A stretch of 64,000 nt of DNA from Streptomyces violaceorubidus (GTDB lineage Bacteria; Actinomycetota; Actinomycetes; Streptomycetales; Streptomycetaceae): the NCBI RefSeq assembly GCF_000717995.1, contig NZ_JODM01000003.1, forward strand, positions 186,001 to 250,000, given 5' to 3'. This document shows, piece after piece, positions 1-8,496 of this stretch. Position numbers and translations under genes: made by a program. The notes below the pieces were generated by a model. That model was not told the origin of the DNA. It searched no databases and saw nothing but the letters and a program-made list of their open reading frames with translations. Within the stretch, counting starts at the first letter, position 1. Each line of letters begins with the position of its first letter.

Positions 1-1
1 A

Positions 2-1894
2 GGTACGGCGGTGGTAGTAGCGCTGGCCGGGATGAACGGGCCGTGGCTCTACCGCTTCGGAACCGAGAAATACCACCAGTACAAGATCAACCAGCCGGAG
101 TACAAGGCCGCCAACGGCAAGTGGGAGATCGTCGAGTTTCCCGAGAAGTACCGGCAGAACACCATCCACGCGGCACTGCTGCGCACCGGCAAGGTGCTGC
201 TGGTCGCCGGGTCCGGCAACAACCAGGACAACTCCGACGCCAAGCAGTACGACACCCGGATCTGGGACCCCGTCAAGGGCACCGTCAAGAAGGTGCCGAC
301 GCCCACCGACCTGTTCTGCACCGGGCACACGCAGCTCGCCAACGGCAACCTGCTGATCGCGGGCGGCACCAGGCGGTACGAGAAGCTCAAGGGCGACGTC
401 ACCAAGGCCGGCGGCCTGATGGTCGTCCACAACGAGAACCCGGACAAGCCGATCACCCTCCCGGCGGGCACCCGGTTCACCGGCAGGGAGAACGGCAAGA
501 CCTTCGTCTCCAAGGACCCCGTGCTGGTGCCGCGCGCGAAGAAGGTCTTCGACCCGGCGACCGGCGCGTTCGTCCGCAACGACCCGGGCCTCGGCCGGAT
601 CTACGTCGAGGCGCAGCGAAGCGGCAGCACGTACGAGACGGGCACGGAGGACAACTACCGCATCCAGGGCCTGTCGGGTGCCGACGCCCGCAACACCTAC
701 GGCATCGCGCAGAAGCTCGCCCTCGACAAGAAGGACTTCCAGGGCATCCGGGACGCCTTCGAGTTCGACCCGGTCGCCGAGAAGTACATCAAGGTCGACC
801 CGATGCACGAGGCCCGCTGGTACCCGACGCTCACCACCCTGAGCGACGGCAGGGTCCTCAGCGTCTCCGGCCTCGACGAAATCGGCCAGCTGGTCCCGGG
901 CAAGAACGAGGTCTACGACCCGCGGACCAAGGAGTGGACCTACACCGACAAGGTCCGCCAGTTCCCGACGTACCCGGCGCTGTTCCTGATGCAGAACGGC
1001 AAGATCTTCTACTCGGGCGCGAACGCCGGGTACGGACCCGACGACATGGGCCGCACCCCGGGCGTCTGGGACGTGGAGACCAACAAGTTCACCAAGGTCC
1101 CCGGCATGAGCGACGCGAACATGCTGGAGACGGCGAACACGGTGCTGCTGCCGCCCGCGCAGGACGAGAAGTACATGGTGATCGGCGGCGGCGGGGTCGG
1201 CGAGTCCAAGCTGTCCAGCGAGAAGACCCGGATCGCCGACCTCAAGGCGGACGACCCGAAGTTCGTGGACGGGCCGTCACTGGAGAAGGGCACGCGCTAT
1301 CCGCAGGCCTCGGTCCTGCCCGACGACAGCGTGCTGGTCTCCGGCGGCTCGCAGGACTACCGGGGCCGCGGCGACTCCAACATCCTTGAGGCCCGGCTCT
1401 ACCACCCGGACACCAACGCCTTCGAACGGGTCGCCGATCCGCTGGTGGGGCGCAACTACCACTCCGGTTCGATCCTGCTGCCCGACGGGCGCCTGATGTT
1501 CTTCGGCTCGGACTCGCTCTACGCCGACAAGGCCAACACCAAGCCGGGCAGGTTCGAGCAGCGCGTGGAGATCTACACGCCGCCGTACCTGTACCGGGAC
1601 GCGCGGCCGGACCTGTCCGGCGGTCCGCAGACCATCGCGCGCGGCCAGTCGGGCACGTTCACGTCCCGGACGGCGTCGGCGGTCAGGAAGGTGCGGCTGA
1701 TCCGGCCGAGCGCGTCGACCCATGTCACGGACGTGGACCAGCGGTCCATCGCGCTGGACTTCAAGGCGGACGGGGACAAGCTGACGGTGACGGTGCCGGA
1801 GGGGAAGAACCTGGTGCAGTCGGGGTGGTACATGATGTTCGTGACGGACGGGGAGGGGACTCCGAGCAAGGCGGAGTGGGTGCGGGTGCCGTAG
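2..1894 (+). CDS. glxA: Radical copper oxidase GlxA (galactose/glyoxal oxidase-like), 5' end outside window
   Basis: A mononuclear copper radical oxidase that works with the cellulose synthase-like protein CslA on an extracellular glucan at hyphal tips (established for S. coelicolor and S. lividans). The reading frame is open to the left edge, so the N-terminus, about 18 residues with the start of the membrane anchor, is missing. Counting from the Val codon at 11, the cross-link Cys is 103 (FCTGH), the stacking Trp and Tyr are 270-271 (ARWYP), the copper Tyr-His pair is 483-484 (GRNYHSG) and the last copper His is 571 (STHVTD). Adding 18 gives Cys121 and Trp288/Tyr289, as in S. lividans GlxA. 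Kelch-like repeats fill the middle and a DUF1929 domain ends the protein. Its stop lies 14 bases from that of the convergent GH6 gene. Confidence 0.96.
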   Translation, partial: GTAVVVALAGMNGPWLYRFGTEKYHQYKINQPEYKAANGKWEIVEFPEKYRQNTIHAALLRTGKVLLVAGSGNNQDNSDAKQYDTRIWDPVKGTVKKVPTPTDLFCTGHTQLANGNLLIAGGTRRYEKLKGDVTKAGGLMVVHNENPDKPITLPAGTRFTGRENGKTFVSKDPVLVPRAKKVFDPATGAFVRNDPGLGRIYVEAQRSGSTYETGTEDNYRIQGLSGADARNTYGIAQKLALDKKDFQGIRDAFEFDPVAEKYIKVDPMHEARWYPTLTTLSDGRVLSVSGLDEIGQLVPGKNEVYDPRTKEWTYTDKVRQFPTYPALFLMQNGKIFYSGANAGYGPDDMGRTPGVWDVETNKFTKVPGMSDANMLETANTVLLPPAQDEKYMVIGGGGVGESKLSSEKTRIADLKADDPKFVDGPSLEKGTRYPQASVLPDDSVLVSGGSQDYRGRGDSNILEARLYHPDTNAFERVADPLVGRNYHSGSILLPDGRLMFFGSDSLYADKANTKPGRFEQRVEIYTPPYLYRDARPDLSGGPQTIARGQSGTFTSRTASAVRKVRLIRPSASTHVTDVDQRSIALDFKADGDKLTVTVPEGKNLVQSGWYMMFVTDGEGTPSKAEWVRVP

Positions 1895-1908
1895 CATTCC
1901 CGCGGCGT

Positions 1909-2934
1909 CTACTCCCGCGCCAGTTCCAAGGCGTACTCGGGGTACCATTCGCCCGCCTTCGGGCCGCCCTTGCACTCGCCGTCGGACTCCCCGGGGCGCT
2001 TGACCCACAGGTAGGCGTCGACCAGGGGGTCGGCCGTCTTCGCCGTCGGGGTCTCACCGAGGGCGCGGCCCGGGGGGTTGCACCAGCGTTCGTCGGGGGA
2101 GCCCTCGGTGTAGGGGCCGTTGCCGTTGCGGCTGGTGTCGACGACGAAGTGCTTGCCGCCCACCTTGGCGGAGAGCTGCTTGCCGTAGGCGATGGAGTCC
2201 TCGGTGGTGTAGAAGTTCGACACGTTGACCGAGAAGCCGTCGGCCTGGTCGACGCCGGCCCGCTTCAGGGGGTCGAAGATCTGGTCGGGGTGGCCCCAGC
2301 CGGCGTTGCCCGCGTCCAGGTACACCTTGGTGTTCTTCAGGGCGCCGAGCTTGGCGATCGCCCCCTTGAGCAGGTCGTAGCGCTCCTCGTGGAACTCCTG
2401 CGGGGTGCAGCCGTCGACGAGGTGGAGCACCGCGTCCGGTTCCAGCACGACGGTGGCGGCACGGTCGCCGATGCCCTTGGCCACGCCGTCGACGAAGGAG
2501 CGGTACGCGTCGCCGTCTGCGGCGCCGCCGCCCGAGTACTGGCCGCAGTCGCGGTGCGGGATGTTGTAGAGGACGAGCAGCGCGGTGCGGCCGGCCTCGT
2601 CGGCGGCCTCGGTGAAGCCGCGGGTCTGCTCCTCGGGGTTCTCCGGGCTGATCCACTCGCCGGTCGGCTGCTGGGCGATCCTGCGGATCCGCTCGGCCTG
2701 GTCCTTCTTGCCTTCCTCGGTGAGGGCCGCGACCTGCCGGGCCGCGGTGCCGTCCGGGTTGACCCAGTACGGGTCGGCCTCCTTGGGCTGCTGCGTGATC
2801 CCCGCGCCCGCGCCCTTGTCGTCCCCGTCGCCGGCCGAGGAGCAGCCCGCGAGCAGCAGCGCCGCCGCCGCGAGTGCCGCCGCCGACGCGGCCCGCCTCC
2901 TGGACATGCTTCCGGCCGGCCTGCTGCCGTACAT
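1909..2934 (-). CDS. GH6 family secreted lipoprotein glucanase
   Basis: Glycoside hydrolase family 6 (endoglucanase/cellobiohydrolase type) that would cut beta-1,4-glucan outside the cell. The N-terminus has an Arg-rich start, an Ala/Leu core and a lipobox LLAGC, so it is probably lipid-anchored. Family motifs are present: NIPHRDCGQYS, VLEPDAVLH with the catalytic Asp region, YLDAGNAGW, VVDTSRNGNG, and DAYLWVKRPGESDG near the end. About 340 residues is normal for a single-domain GH6. The GTG/ATG choice is ambiguous: a second Met (MSRRR) lies nine codons in, at 2907. It is convergent with glxA, and in S. coelicolor the same neighbour belongs to the csl/glx glucan locus. A role in trimming the CslA product is inferred from position. 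Confidence 0.92.
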   Translation of the reverse strand: MYGSRPAGSMSRRRAASAAALAAAALLLAGCSSAGDGDDKGAGAGITQQPKEADPYWVNPDGTAARQVAALTEEGKKDQAERIRRIAQQPTGEWISPENPEEQTRGFTEAADEAGRTALLVLYNIPHRDCGQYSGGGAADGDAYRSFVDGVAKGIGDRAATVVLEPDAVLHLVDGCTPQEFHEERYDLLKGAIAKLGALKNTKVYLDAGNAGWGHPDQIFDPLKRAGVDQADGFSVNVSNFYTTEDSIAYGKQLSAKVGGKHFVVDTSRNGNGPYTEGSPDERWCNPPGRALGETPTAKTADPLVDAYLWVKRPGESDGECKGGPKAGEWYPEYALELARE

Positions 2935-3025
2935 CCAACCCCCCTGGGTGCACTGTTCCGAGGCTCAATCCTGACATACGCCTCCTGCGCCCACGCGGTT
3001 CCCGGACCGGGGTCCGGATGCTGTG

Positions 3026-3709
3026 CTAGGAGGCGGTCGCGGTCAGGTAGGCGGAGACGACGACGTTGGCCGTGTAGCTGTGGGTGGCCTGGTCGAAGGT
3101 GCCGCCGCAGGTGATGAGGCGGAGTTCGGAGCGTCCCGTGGCGCGCGGCCCGTAGGCCTGCTGGGCGTCGAAGCCGTCGCGGGTGAGGACCTGGACGTCG
3201 TCGACGGTGAACTCGGCGACCGCGGCGTCCTCGCGGACCACCCGGATCGTCTCGCCGGGTTCCAGGGTGCTCAGCTCGTAGAAGACGGCGGGCCGGGTCT
3301 CGGTGTCGACGTGGCCGACCATCAGCGCGGTCCCGGCCGCTCCGGGGGTGACGCCCGCCGCGTACCAGCCGACGGTGCCGGGCTGGTCGAAGGGCGGCGG
3401 CTCGATGGCGCCCTCGCCGTCGAGGCCGCGGGCCACGACGGGGGCGTCGATGCCGAGTTCGGGGACGTCGAGCCGCTGCGGCCGGGCGTCGCCGAGCGGT
3501 GCGTGGGCCGGGGGCAGGGGGACGTCGGGGGGCCGGCCGGCCGCCGCCATGTCGCCGGTGGCCGGCCGGGATATGCCCTCGCGCACGTCGGTGGCCTCGC
3601 GGCCCCACAGCCACAGCCCGAGGAGCAGCACCGCCCAGGCGATGCCGGTCACCAGGCGGCCTTGGGGGGCGGCGGCCGGGGCGGTCTCGCGCGTGTCCTG
3701 TTCGGACAT
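3026..3709 (-). CDS. Class E/F sortase
   Basis: Membrane-bound transpeptidase of 227 residues. A single membrane segment follows the start (LVTGIAWAVLLLGLWLW). The sortase core has a catalytic His in LMVGHVDTE, a catalytic Cys in LRLITCGG and a following region with Arg before the Cys, all at usual spacing. The start ATG at 3709 lies two bases after the stop of the upstream gene (TGA CC ATG), so the pair is translationally coupled. The coupled secreted protein is a likely substrate or partner. Streptomyces class E sortases anchor chaplins by LAXTG; this one is short and resembles the class F/E types found beside such secreted proteins. No LPXTG-like motif is visible in the partner, so the substrate is unknown. 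Confidence 0.88.
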   Translation of the reverse strand: MSEQDTRETAPAAAPQGRLVTGIAWAVLLLGLWLWGREATDVREGISRPATGDMAAAGRPPDVPLPPAHAPLGDARPQRLDVPELGIDAPVVARGLDGEGAIEPPPFDQPGTVGWYAAGVTPGAAGTALMVGHVDTETRPAVFYELSTLEPGETIRVVREDAAVAEFTVDDVQVLTRDGFDAQQAYGPRATGRSELRLITCGGTFDQATHSYTANVVVSAYLTATAS

Positions 3710-3711
3710 GG

Positions 3712-4275
3712 TCAGTCGGTCCCGCGGCTCCGGCTGCGGACGCCGCGCAGCGCCACGGCGACGGCGGCGATGCCCGCGAGCACCAGGCCGGTCACGGTGT
3801 GCGCCGTGCCGGGGGCCTCGGAGCGGGCCTGCTCCGCGCCGTCGGCGGCCAGCCGCGCGGTGCCGCCGCCGCCCGCGTGGACCGGGGCGACGGGCGAGGC
3901 GGGCGCGGACGGCCGGGTGTCTGGGCGCCGGTCCCCCTCGACGGTGATCGTGCCCCTGCGGGCCTGGTCGCCGCACGTGACCTGTACGGCGTACGCGCCC
4001 GCCCGCACGCTGGTGCGGACCCGGCTGGAGCCGACGAGGACGCCGTCGCCCGCGGCCAGGCCGAGCCGTACGTCCGACTCGAACGCCGCGGACACGGCGA
4101 CGGCCGTCTTCTCGGTGCAGCCGGGCACGCGGAGCGTGACGTCGGTGCCGGGGGCGGGCGAGGACGGCGTCACGGAGACACCCCCGCCGTCCGCCGCGTG
4201 GGCGAGGGCCGCCGGCGCGCACAGCGCGGTGGCCAGCGCGGCCCCGGCACAGAGTGTGACTTTCAGTGAGCCCAT
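3712..4275 (-). CDS. Secreted/membrane-anchored protein in operon with sortase
   Basis: A 187-residue exported protein. The ATG at 4275 was chosen because a strong GGAGGT lies seven bases upstream and a signal peptide (GSLKVTLCAGAALATALCA) starts directly after it; the frame extends upstream without a ribosome site. After cleavage near AHAADGG comes a beta-rich region with paired cysteines (VPGCTEK and VTCGDQ), then a Pro/Ala-rich linker and a C-terminal membrane helix followed by RSRSRGTD. This layout resembles a cell-surface Ig-like protein held by its own C-terminal helix. It directly precedes and is coupled to the sortase gene. The family is not identified beyond conserved Streptomyces secreted protein. 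Confidence 0.8.
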   Translation of the reverse strand: MGSLKVTLCAGAALATALCAPAALAHAADGGGVSVTPSSPAPGTDVTLRVPGCTEKTAVAVSAAFESDVRLGLAAGDGVLVGSSRVRTSVRAGAYAVQVTCGDQARRGTITVEGDRRPDTRPSAPASPVAPVHAGGGGTARLAADGAEQARSEAPGTAHTVTGLVLAGIAAVAVALRGVRSRSRGTD

Positions 4276-4464
4276 CGTGTACCTCCAGTTACCTGGAGGC
4301 TGCCCCGTGAGCCCCGGCACCGCATCCTGCGCGGGGGCGGGGCTACTCCGATCGGGTCATGGCTGGATGGCGGAGGTTTCGGCCTCAGCGGGGGTGATCC
4401 ATGCGAACGTATGACTGCATAGCATGGGCCTCCCATGGTCCACGCACGGCAGGAGTCCGCCCCC

Positions 4465-5244
4465 ATGACAGAGCGCAAGCCCATCGAATCGTGGCTCACC
4501 GACATGGACGGGGTGCTGATGCACGAGGGCGTCCCCGTTCCCGGTGCGGACGCCTTCATCAAGAAGCTGCGCGACTCCGGGCGGCCGTTCCTGGTCCTCA
4601 CCAACAACTCGATCTACACGGCCCGGGACCTGCACGCCCGCCTGAGCCGGATCGGCCTCGACGTGCCGGTCGAGAACATCTGGACCTCCGCGCTGGCCAC
4701 CGCCTCCTTCCTGGACAACCAGCATCCCGGCGGCACCGCCTACGTCATCGGTGAGGCCGGTCTGACGACGGCGCTGCACGACGCGGGCTACGTGATGACG
4801 GACACCGACCCCGACTTCGTGATCCTGGGCGAGACCCGGACCTACTCGTTCGAGGCGCTGACGAAGGCCATCCGTCTGATCAACAACGGCGCCCGCTTCA
4901 TCGCCACCAACCCGGACAACACCGGGCCCTCCCCCGAGGGCGCCCTGCCGGCGACGGGTTCCGTGGCCGCGCTGATCACGAAGGCCACGGGGAAGGAGCC
5001 GTACTTCGTCGGCAAGCCGAACCCCCTGATGATGCGGACCGGCCTCAACGTCATCGGCGCGCACTCCGAGAGCAGCGCCATGATCGGCGACCGGATGGAC
5101 ACCGACGTCCTGGCCGGTCTCGAGGCCGGGATGGAGACCTTCCTCGTCCTCACGGGGCTGACCACGCTCAACGACATCGACCGCTATCCGTACCGGCCGA
5201 CCAAGGTCGTGGACTCCATCGCGGACCTGGTGGACCTCGTCTGA
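4465..5244 (+). CDS. HAD-IIA (NagD-like) phosphatase
   Basis: Hydrolase of the haloacid dehalogenase superfamily, subfamily IIA, 259 residues. All four HAD motifs are visible: DMDG at 13-16 with the nucleophile Asp13 and acid Asp15, the LTNNS motif II, Lys in KPNPLMMR, and the metal Asp pair in IGDRMDTD. Members dephosphorylate small phosphate esters; the substrate cannot be read from sequence. The ATG at 4465 has AGGAG nine bases upstream. An in-frame ATG at 4435 lies just nine bases after a TAGCAT -10-like hexamer and is the alternative start. The 3' end overlaps the convergent ROK gene by 61 bases. Confidence 0.9.
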   Translation: MTERKPIESWLTDMDGVLMHEGVPVPGADAFIKKLRDSGRPFLVLTNNSIYTARDLHARLSRIGLDVPVENIWTSALATASFLDNQHPGGTAYVIGEAGLTTALHDAGYVMTDTDPDFVILGETRTYSFEALTKAIRLINNGARFIATNPDNTGPSPEGALPATGSVAALITKATGKEPYFVGKPNPLMMRTGLNVIGAHSESSAMIGDRMDTDVLAGLEAGMETFLVLTGLTTLNDIDRYPYRPTKVVDSIADLVDLV

Positions 5245-6767
5245 GGGAGCGGTCCGTTCTCCCCTCGGCCGCCCTCCCCCCGCCCGAACAGCGGGGCCAG
5301 CAGCAGTTGGGCCGCGCCCTTTGCGACCCCGCGCGTCCCGCCCGGCGCGAGCCGTACGGGTACGGCGCCGTCGTGACCGCCCTCGCGCCGGGCGCGGGCG
5401 TCGAGGACCGAGGCGACGCCCTGGACGAAGGCTCCGGGCGCGGCGGCGACGGTACGGCCGCCCAGCAGCACCAGGTCGATGTCCAGCAGTCCGGCGAGGT
5501 TCGCGGCGCCCGTGCCGAGCACCCTGGCCGCCTCCGCGAGGTCTCCGCGGGCGACGGCGGCGAGGCACAGGGCCTCCACGCAGCCCCGGGCGCCGCAGGT
5601 GCAGGGCGGTCCGTCGAGCTGGACGACCTGGTGCCCGAACTCCCCGGCACCGGTCCGGGCACCCCGGTGCACGGCGCCGCCGAAGACGAGACCGGCGCCG
5701 AGACCGGTGCCGAGGTGCAGGTACGCGAAGGAGCCGTCCCCGGCGCCGTCCTCCCCCGCCCCGCCCCCCGCGCCGCCCACCGCCAGGCCGAGCGCCGCCG
5801 CGTTGGTGTCCTTGTCGACGACGACCGGCACGCCCAGCCGCCGCTCCAGTGCGTCCCGCAGCGGATAGCCGTCCCACTCCGGGAAGCCGGTGACCCGGTG
5901 CAGCACACCACGGACGTGGTCCAAGGGCCCGGGGAGGGCGACGCCGAGCCCGAGGAGAGTGGGAGCGGCGGCGAGGGCACCGCCCGGCGGCCGGGCATCC
6001 TCCGCGAGCGAGGTCCCCAGCCCCTCCGGGACGCGCTCCCCGGGGGCCGGCGGCTCCAGCCCCTCCGGACCGGAAGCCCCCGAGCCGCCCCCGCCGGACG
6101 TTCCAGAAGCCCCCGAGCCGCCCCCGCCGGACGTTCCGGGAGTGTCCGCGGCCTCCGCCCGTCCGCCACCCGCGGCACACGGGCCCGCGCCCTCCGACGC
6201 GAGGGGACCGGCGTCGGCGCCCGCGCCCAGCCCCTCCGCCGCGAGTTCCTCCGCCGCCCGGGCCACCTCCTCCAGTACGGTCTCCGCCCCCGCGCCCAGG
6301 TCCAGCGGGGCTCGGCGCTCCGCCACCACGGTGCCGTCGAGGTCGACCAGCACCGCGCGCAGCTCGTCCCGGTCCAGGTGGACGCCGAGGGCGTGGCCGG
6401 CCCCGGGGACCAGGCGCAGGACCGTGCGCGGCTTGCCGCCGGTGGACGCGCGGCGTCCGGCCTCGGTGGCCAGGCCCTCGCCCCGGAGCCGGGCGGTGAT
6501 CTTACTGACGGCCTGCGGGGTCAGCCCCGTGCGCTCGGCGAGTTCCAGCCGGCTGATGCCCTCGGCCCCGGCGGTGCGCAGCAGGTCGAGCACCAGGGCG
6601 GTGTTGTGGCCGCGCGGGGCGAGCAGGTTCGCCCCGCCGCCCGCAGCCGCACCAGTGCCGGCGGCAGCGGCGGCGGCAGCAGCAGCAGTGCCCGTGCCTG
6701 TACCCGTACCCGTACCCGTACCCGTACCCGCGCCGATTCTCGAACCTCCGCCGTTGCTCCTGTTCAC
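5184..6767 (-). CDS. ROK family transcriptional regulator with low-complexity N-terminus
   Basis: A 527-residue sugar-responsive repressor type: a winged helix-turn-helix (about residues 55-110, ISRLELAERTGLTPQAVSKIT) followed by an ROK sugar-kinase-like domain. The ROK zinc motif is seen as CTCGARGCVEALC, with the GTGLGAGLV and GEFGH motifs before it. Two features are odd. The first 50 residues are a Gly-Thr then poly-Ala run encoded by a hexanucleotide repeat, and a Gly/Ser/Pro-rich insert of about 80 residues interrupts the kinase-like fold after LAAEGLGAG. The GTG start at 6767 has no clear ribosome site, so the true start may be nearer the HTH. It is divergent from the Gfo/Idh gene across a palindrome and probably controls it. 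Confidence 0.85.
   Translation of the reverse strand: MNRSNGGGSRIGAGTGTGTGTGTGTGTAAAAAAAAAGTGAAAGGGANLLAPRGHNTALVLDLLRTAGAEGISRLELAERTGLTPQAVSKITARLRGEGLATEAGRRASTGGKPRTVLRLVPGAGHALGVHLDRDELRAVLVDLDGTVVAERRAPLDLGAGAETVLEEVARAAEELAAEGLGAGADAGPLASEGAGPCAAGGGRAEAADTPGTSGGGGSGASGTSGGGGSGASGPEGLEPPAPGERVPEGLGTSLAEDARPPGGALAAAPTLLGLGVALPGPLDHVRGVLHRVTGFPEWDGYPLRDALERRLGVPVVVDKDTNAAALGLAVGGAGGGAGEDGAGDGSFAYLHLGTGLGAGLVFGGAVHRGARTGAGEFGHQVVQLDGPPCTCGARGCVEALCLAAVARGDLAEAARVLGTGAANLAGLLDIDLVLLGGRTVAAAPGAFVQGVASVLDARARREGGHDGAVPVRLAPGGTRGVAKGAAQLLLAPLFGRGEGGRGENGPLPQTRSTRSAMESTTLVGRYG
6655..6732. repeat. Hexanucleotide and GCA microsatellite inside the ROK gene
   Basis: A run of GC(A/G) triplets (about 6655-6690) is followed by tandem CCCGTA-type hexamers from 6691 to 6732, the central four copies perfect. 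On the coding strand these give an alanine tract and a (Gly-Thr)n tract in the N-terminus of the ROK regulator. Such repeats can slip, but hexamers and triplets keep the frame. Confidence 0.9.
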
Positions 6768-6792
6768 ACCCCCATTGTCCCCGGCGCTTGCA

Positions 6793-6815
6793 CTTTGGCA
6801 ACACCGTTGCGAAAG
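6793..6815. promoter_or_regulatory. Palindromic operator between ROK regulator and oxidoreductase
   Basis: Inverted repeat CTTTGGCAAC-ACC-GTTGCGAAAG with nine of ten arm positions paired, centred in the 56-base divergent spacer. It begins right at a TTGCAC -35-like hexamer (6788-6793) and ends nine bases before the ATG of the Gfo/Idh gene. Its size and position fit a dimeric ROK repressor site controlling both directions. The binding protein is inferred from the neighbour only. Confidence 0.7.
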
Positions 6816-6823
6816 TAGGGCGC

Positions 6824-7906
6824 ATGACTGGTACTCCTCCCGGCAATCTCCCTCTGCGCGTCGGCCTCGTCGGCTACGGCCTCGCGGGTTCCGTCTTCCA
6901 CGCCCCGCTGATCGCCGCCACCGAGGGCCTCGCCCTGGACACGGTCGTCACCTCGAACCCGGAGCGGCAGCAGCAGGCCCGCGCCGAGTTCCCCGAGGTG
7001 CGCCTCGCCGCCACGCCCGACGAGCTCTTCGACCGGGCCGGCGAGCTGGACCTGGTCGTCGTCGCGTCCCCGAACAAGACGCACGTACCGCTGGCGACGC
7101 GAGCCCTGGAGGCCGGTCTGCCGGTCGTCGTGGACAAGCCGGTGGCGGGCACGGGCGCCGAGGCGCGTGCGCTGGCGGCGCTGGCCGAGGAGCGCGGTCT
7201 GCTGCTCTCCGTCTTCCAGAACCGCCGCTGGGACAACGACTTCCTCACCCTCCGCGAACTGCTCGCCGAGGACGCGCTGGGCGAGGTGTGGCGCTTCGAG
7301 TCCCGCTTCGAGCGCTGGCGGCCCAAGCCCAAGGGCGGCTGGCGCGAGTCCGGCGACCCCGCCGAGATCGGAGGGCTGCTGTACGACCTCGGCAGCCACG
7401 TCGTCGACCAGGCCCTCGTCCTCTTCGGCCCGGTCACGCAGGTGTACGCCGAGTCCGTGGTCCGGCGGGCGGGCGCGGAGGCGGACGACGACACGTTCCT
7501 CGCGCTCACGCACGCGAACGGCGTCCGCTCCCATCTCTACGTCTCCTCCACCGCCGCCCAGCTCGGCCCCCGTTTCCGGGTGCTCGGCTCGAAGGCGGGC
7601 TACGTCAAGCACGGCCTCGACCCGCAGGAGGCGGCGCTGCGCGAGGGCAAGCGGCCGGGCCCCGGCTGGGGCGAGGAGGCCGAGTCGCTGTGGGGCCGCG
7701 TCGGCTCCGGCGAGTCCCCGCCGACCGGTGGCGGACAGGTGACGGCGACCGTCGCGGGCGACTACCCCGCGTACTACGCGGCCGTGGCCAAGGCCCTGCG
7801 CGAGGGCGGCCCGAACCCGGTGACCGCGCTGGAGGCGGCCGCCGCCCTGGACGTGCTGGAGGCGGCCCGCCGCTCCGCCCGCGACGGTGCGGTGGTGTCC
7901 CTGTGA
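6824..7906 (+). CDS. Gfo/Idh/MocA family NAD(P)-dependent oxidoreductase
   Basis: A 360-residue oxidoreductase with an N-terminal Rossmann motif (VGLVGYGLAGSVFH), the NKTHVPLA and DKPVAGT segments that bracket the cofactor site, and the C-terminal alpha/beta domain with GGLLYDLGSHVVDQAL, whose Gly-x-x-x-Asp-x-x-x-His pattern supplies catalytic residues. Members oxidise or reduce sugars and cyclitols; closest in feel are the scyllo-inositol/sugar dehydrogenase-like proteins. The ATG at 6824 was chosen because the start is directly after the operator region; the frame extends 12 codons upstream through the palindrome. It overlaps the next gene by four bases (GTGA). A sugar-linked role is supported by the divergent ROK regulator. 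Confidence 0.9.
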   Translation: MTGTPPGNLPLRVGLVGYGLAGSVFHAPLIAATEGLALDTVVTSNPERQQQARAEFPEVRLAATPDELFDRAGELDLVVVASPNKTHVPLATRALEAGLPVVVDKPVAGTGAEARALAALAEERGLLLSVFQNRRWDNDFLTLRELLAEDALGEVWRFESRFERWRPKPKGGWRESGDPAEIGGLLYDLGSHVVDQALVLFGPVTQVYAESVVRRAGAEADDDTFLALTHANGVRSHLYVSSTAAQLGPRFRVLGSKAGYVKHGLDPQEAALREGKRPGPGWGEEAESLWGRVGSGESPPTGGGQVTATVAGDYPAYYAAVAKALREGGPNPVTALEAAAALDVLEAARRSARDGAVVSL

Positions 7907-8391
7907 GCACCGCACCGAACTCCGAGGCACCCGTCCCCACCGTGGCGGAGCTGGAGGAGCAGGAGCGCCGCCTGGTCTTCCGCCGGTTCACCCACGACGA
8001 CGCGTGGGCGCTGGGCTCCCTGCTCGTCGAGCTGGCCCGGGAGCGCGAAGCCCCGGTCGCCGTCGACATCCACCGCGCCGGACAGCAGCTCTTCCACGCC
8101 GCGCTGCCCGGCTCGACCCCGGACAACGACGCCTGGATCGCCCGCAAGCGCCGCGTGGTGGAGCGGTACGGCTCGGCGTCGTACCTGGTCGGCTCGCGGT
8201 TCCGGGCCAAGGGCACGACCTTCGAGGAGTCCTCGCGGCTCGACCCCGACACGTACGCGGCGCACGGCGGCTCCTTCCCGGTCACCGTCGCCGGCGTCGG
8301 TGTCGTCGGGGCCGTGACGGTCTCCGGGCTGCCCCAGGTGGAGGACCACCGGCTGGTCGTCGAGGCGCTGGAGCGGTTCCTGGGCGAATAG
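7903..8391 (+). CDS. UPF0303 / haem-degrading-domain protein
   Basis: A 162-residue protein of the UPF0303 group with the Haem_degrading (DUF336/GlcG) fold: FRRFTHDDAWALGSLLVELA at the start, then DIHRAGQQLFH and the ARKRRVVERYG segment, ending with a GxVTVSGLPQVEDH strand. The fold binds haem or small ligands in some relatives (HbpS, GlcG); function here is unproven. The GTG start at 7903 overlaps the stop of the oxidoreductase gene by four bases, so the two are translated together and probably serve the same pathway. Confidence 0.85.
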   Translation: MSTAPNSEAPVPTVAELEEQERRLVFRRFTHDDAWALGSLLVELAREREAPVAVDIHRAGQQLFHAALPGSTPDNDAWIARKRRVVERYGSASYLVGSRFRAKGTTFEESSRLDPDTYAAHGGSFPVTVAGVGVVGAVTVSGLPQVEDHRLVVEALERFLGE

Positions 8392-8496
8392 CCCGACCGG
8401 CCCCCGCTGCGTGGTGGGGGAATGGGCGGTGGGTACGTGTGGTTGTCAGGCAGACGTTCAGGTTGATCACGGTGCCCACCGGAGGGATCGCAGGAG

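Noticed and set aside
6691..6732. CCCGTA repeats considered as a CRISPR-like or regulatory array
   Set aside because: Six-base units without spacers inside a coding region; no cas genes. It is a microsatellite.
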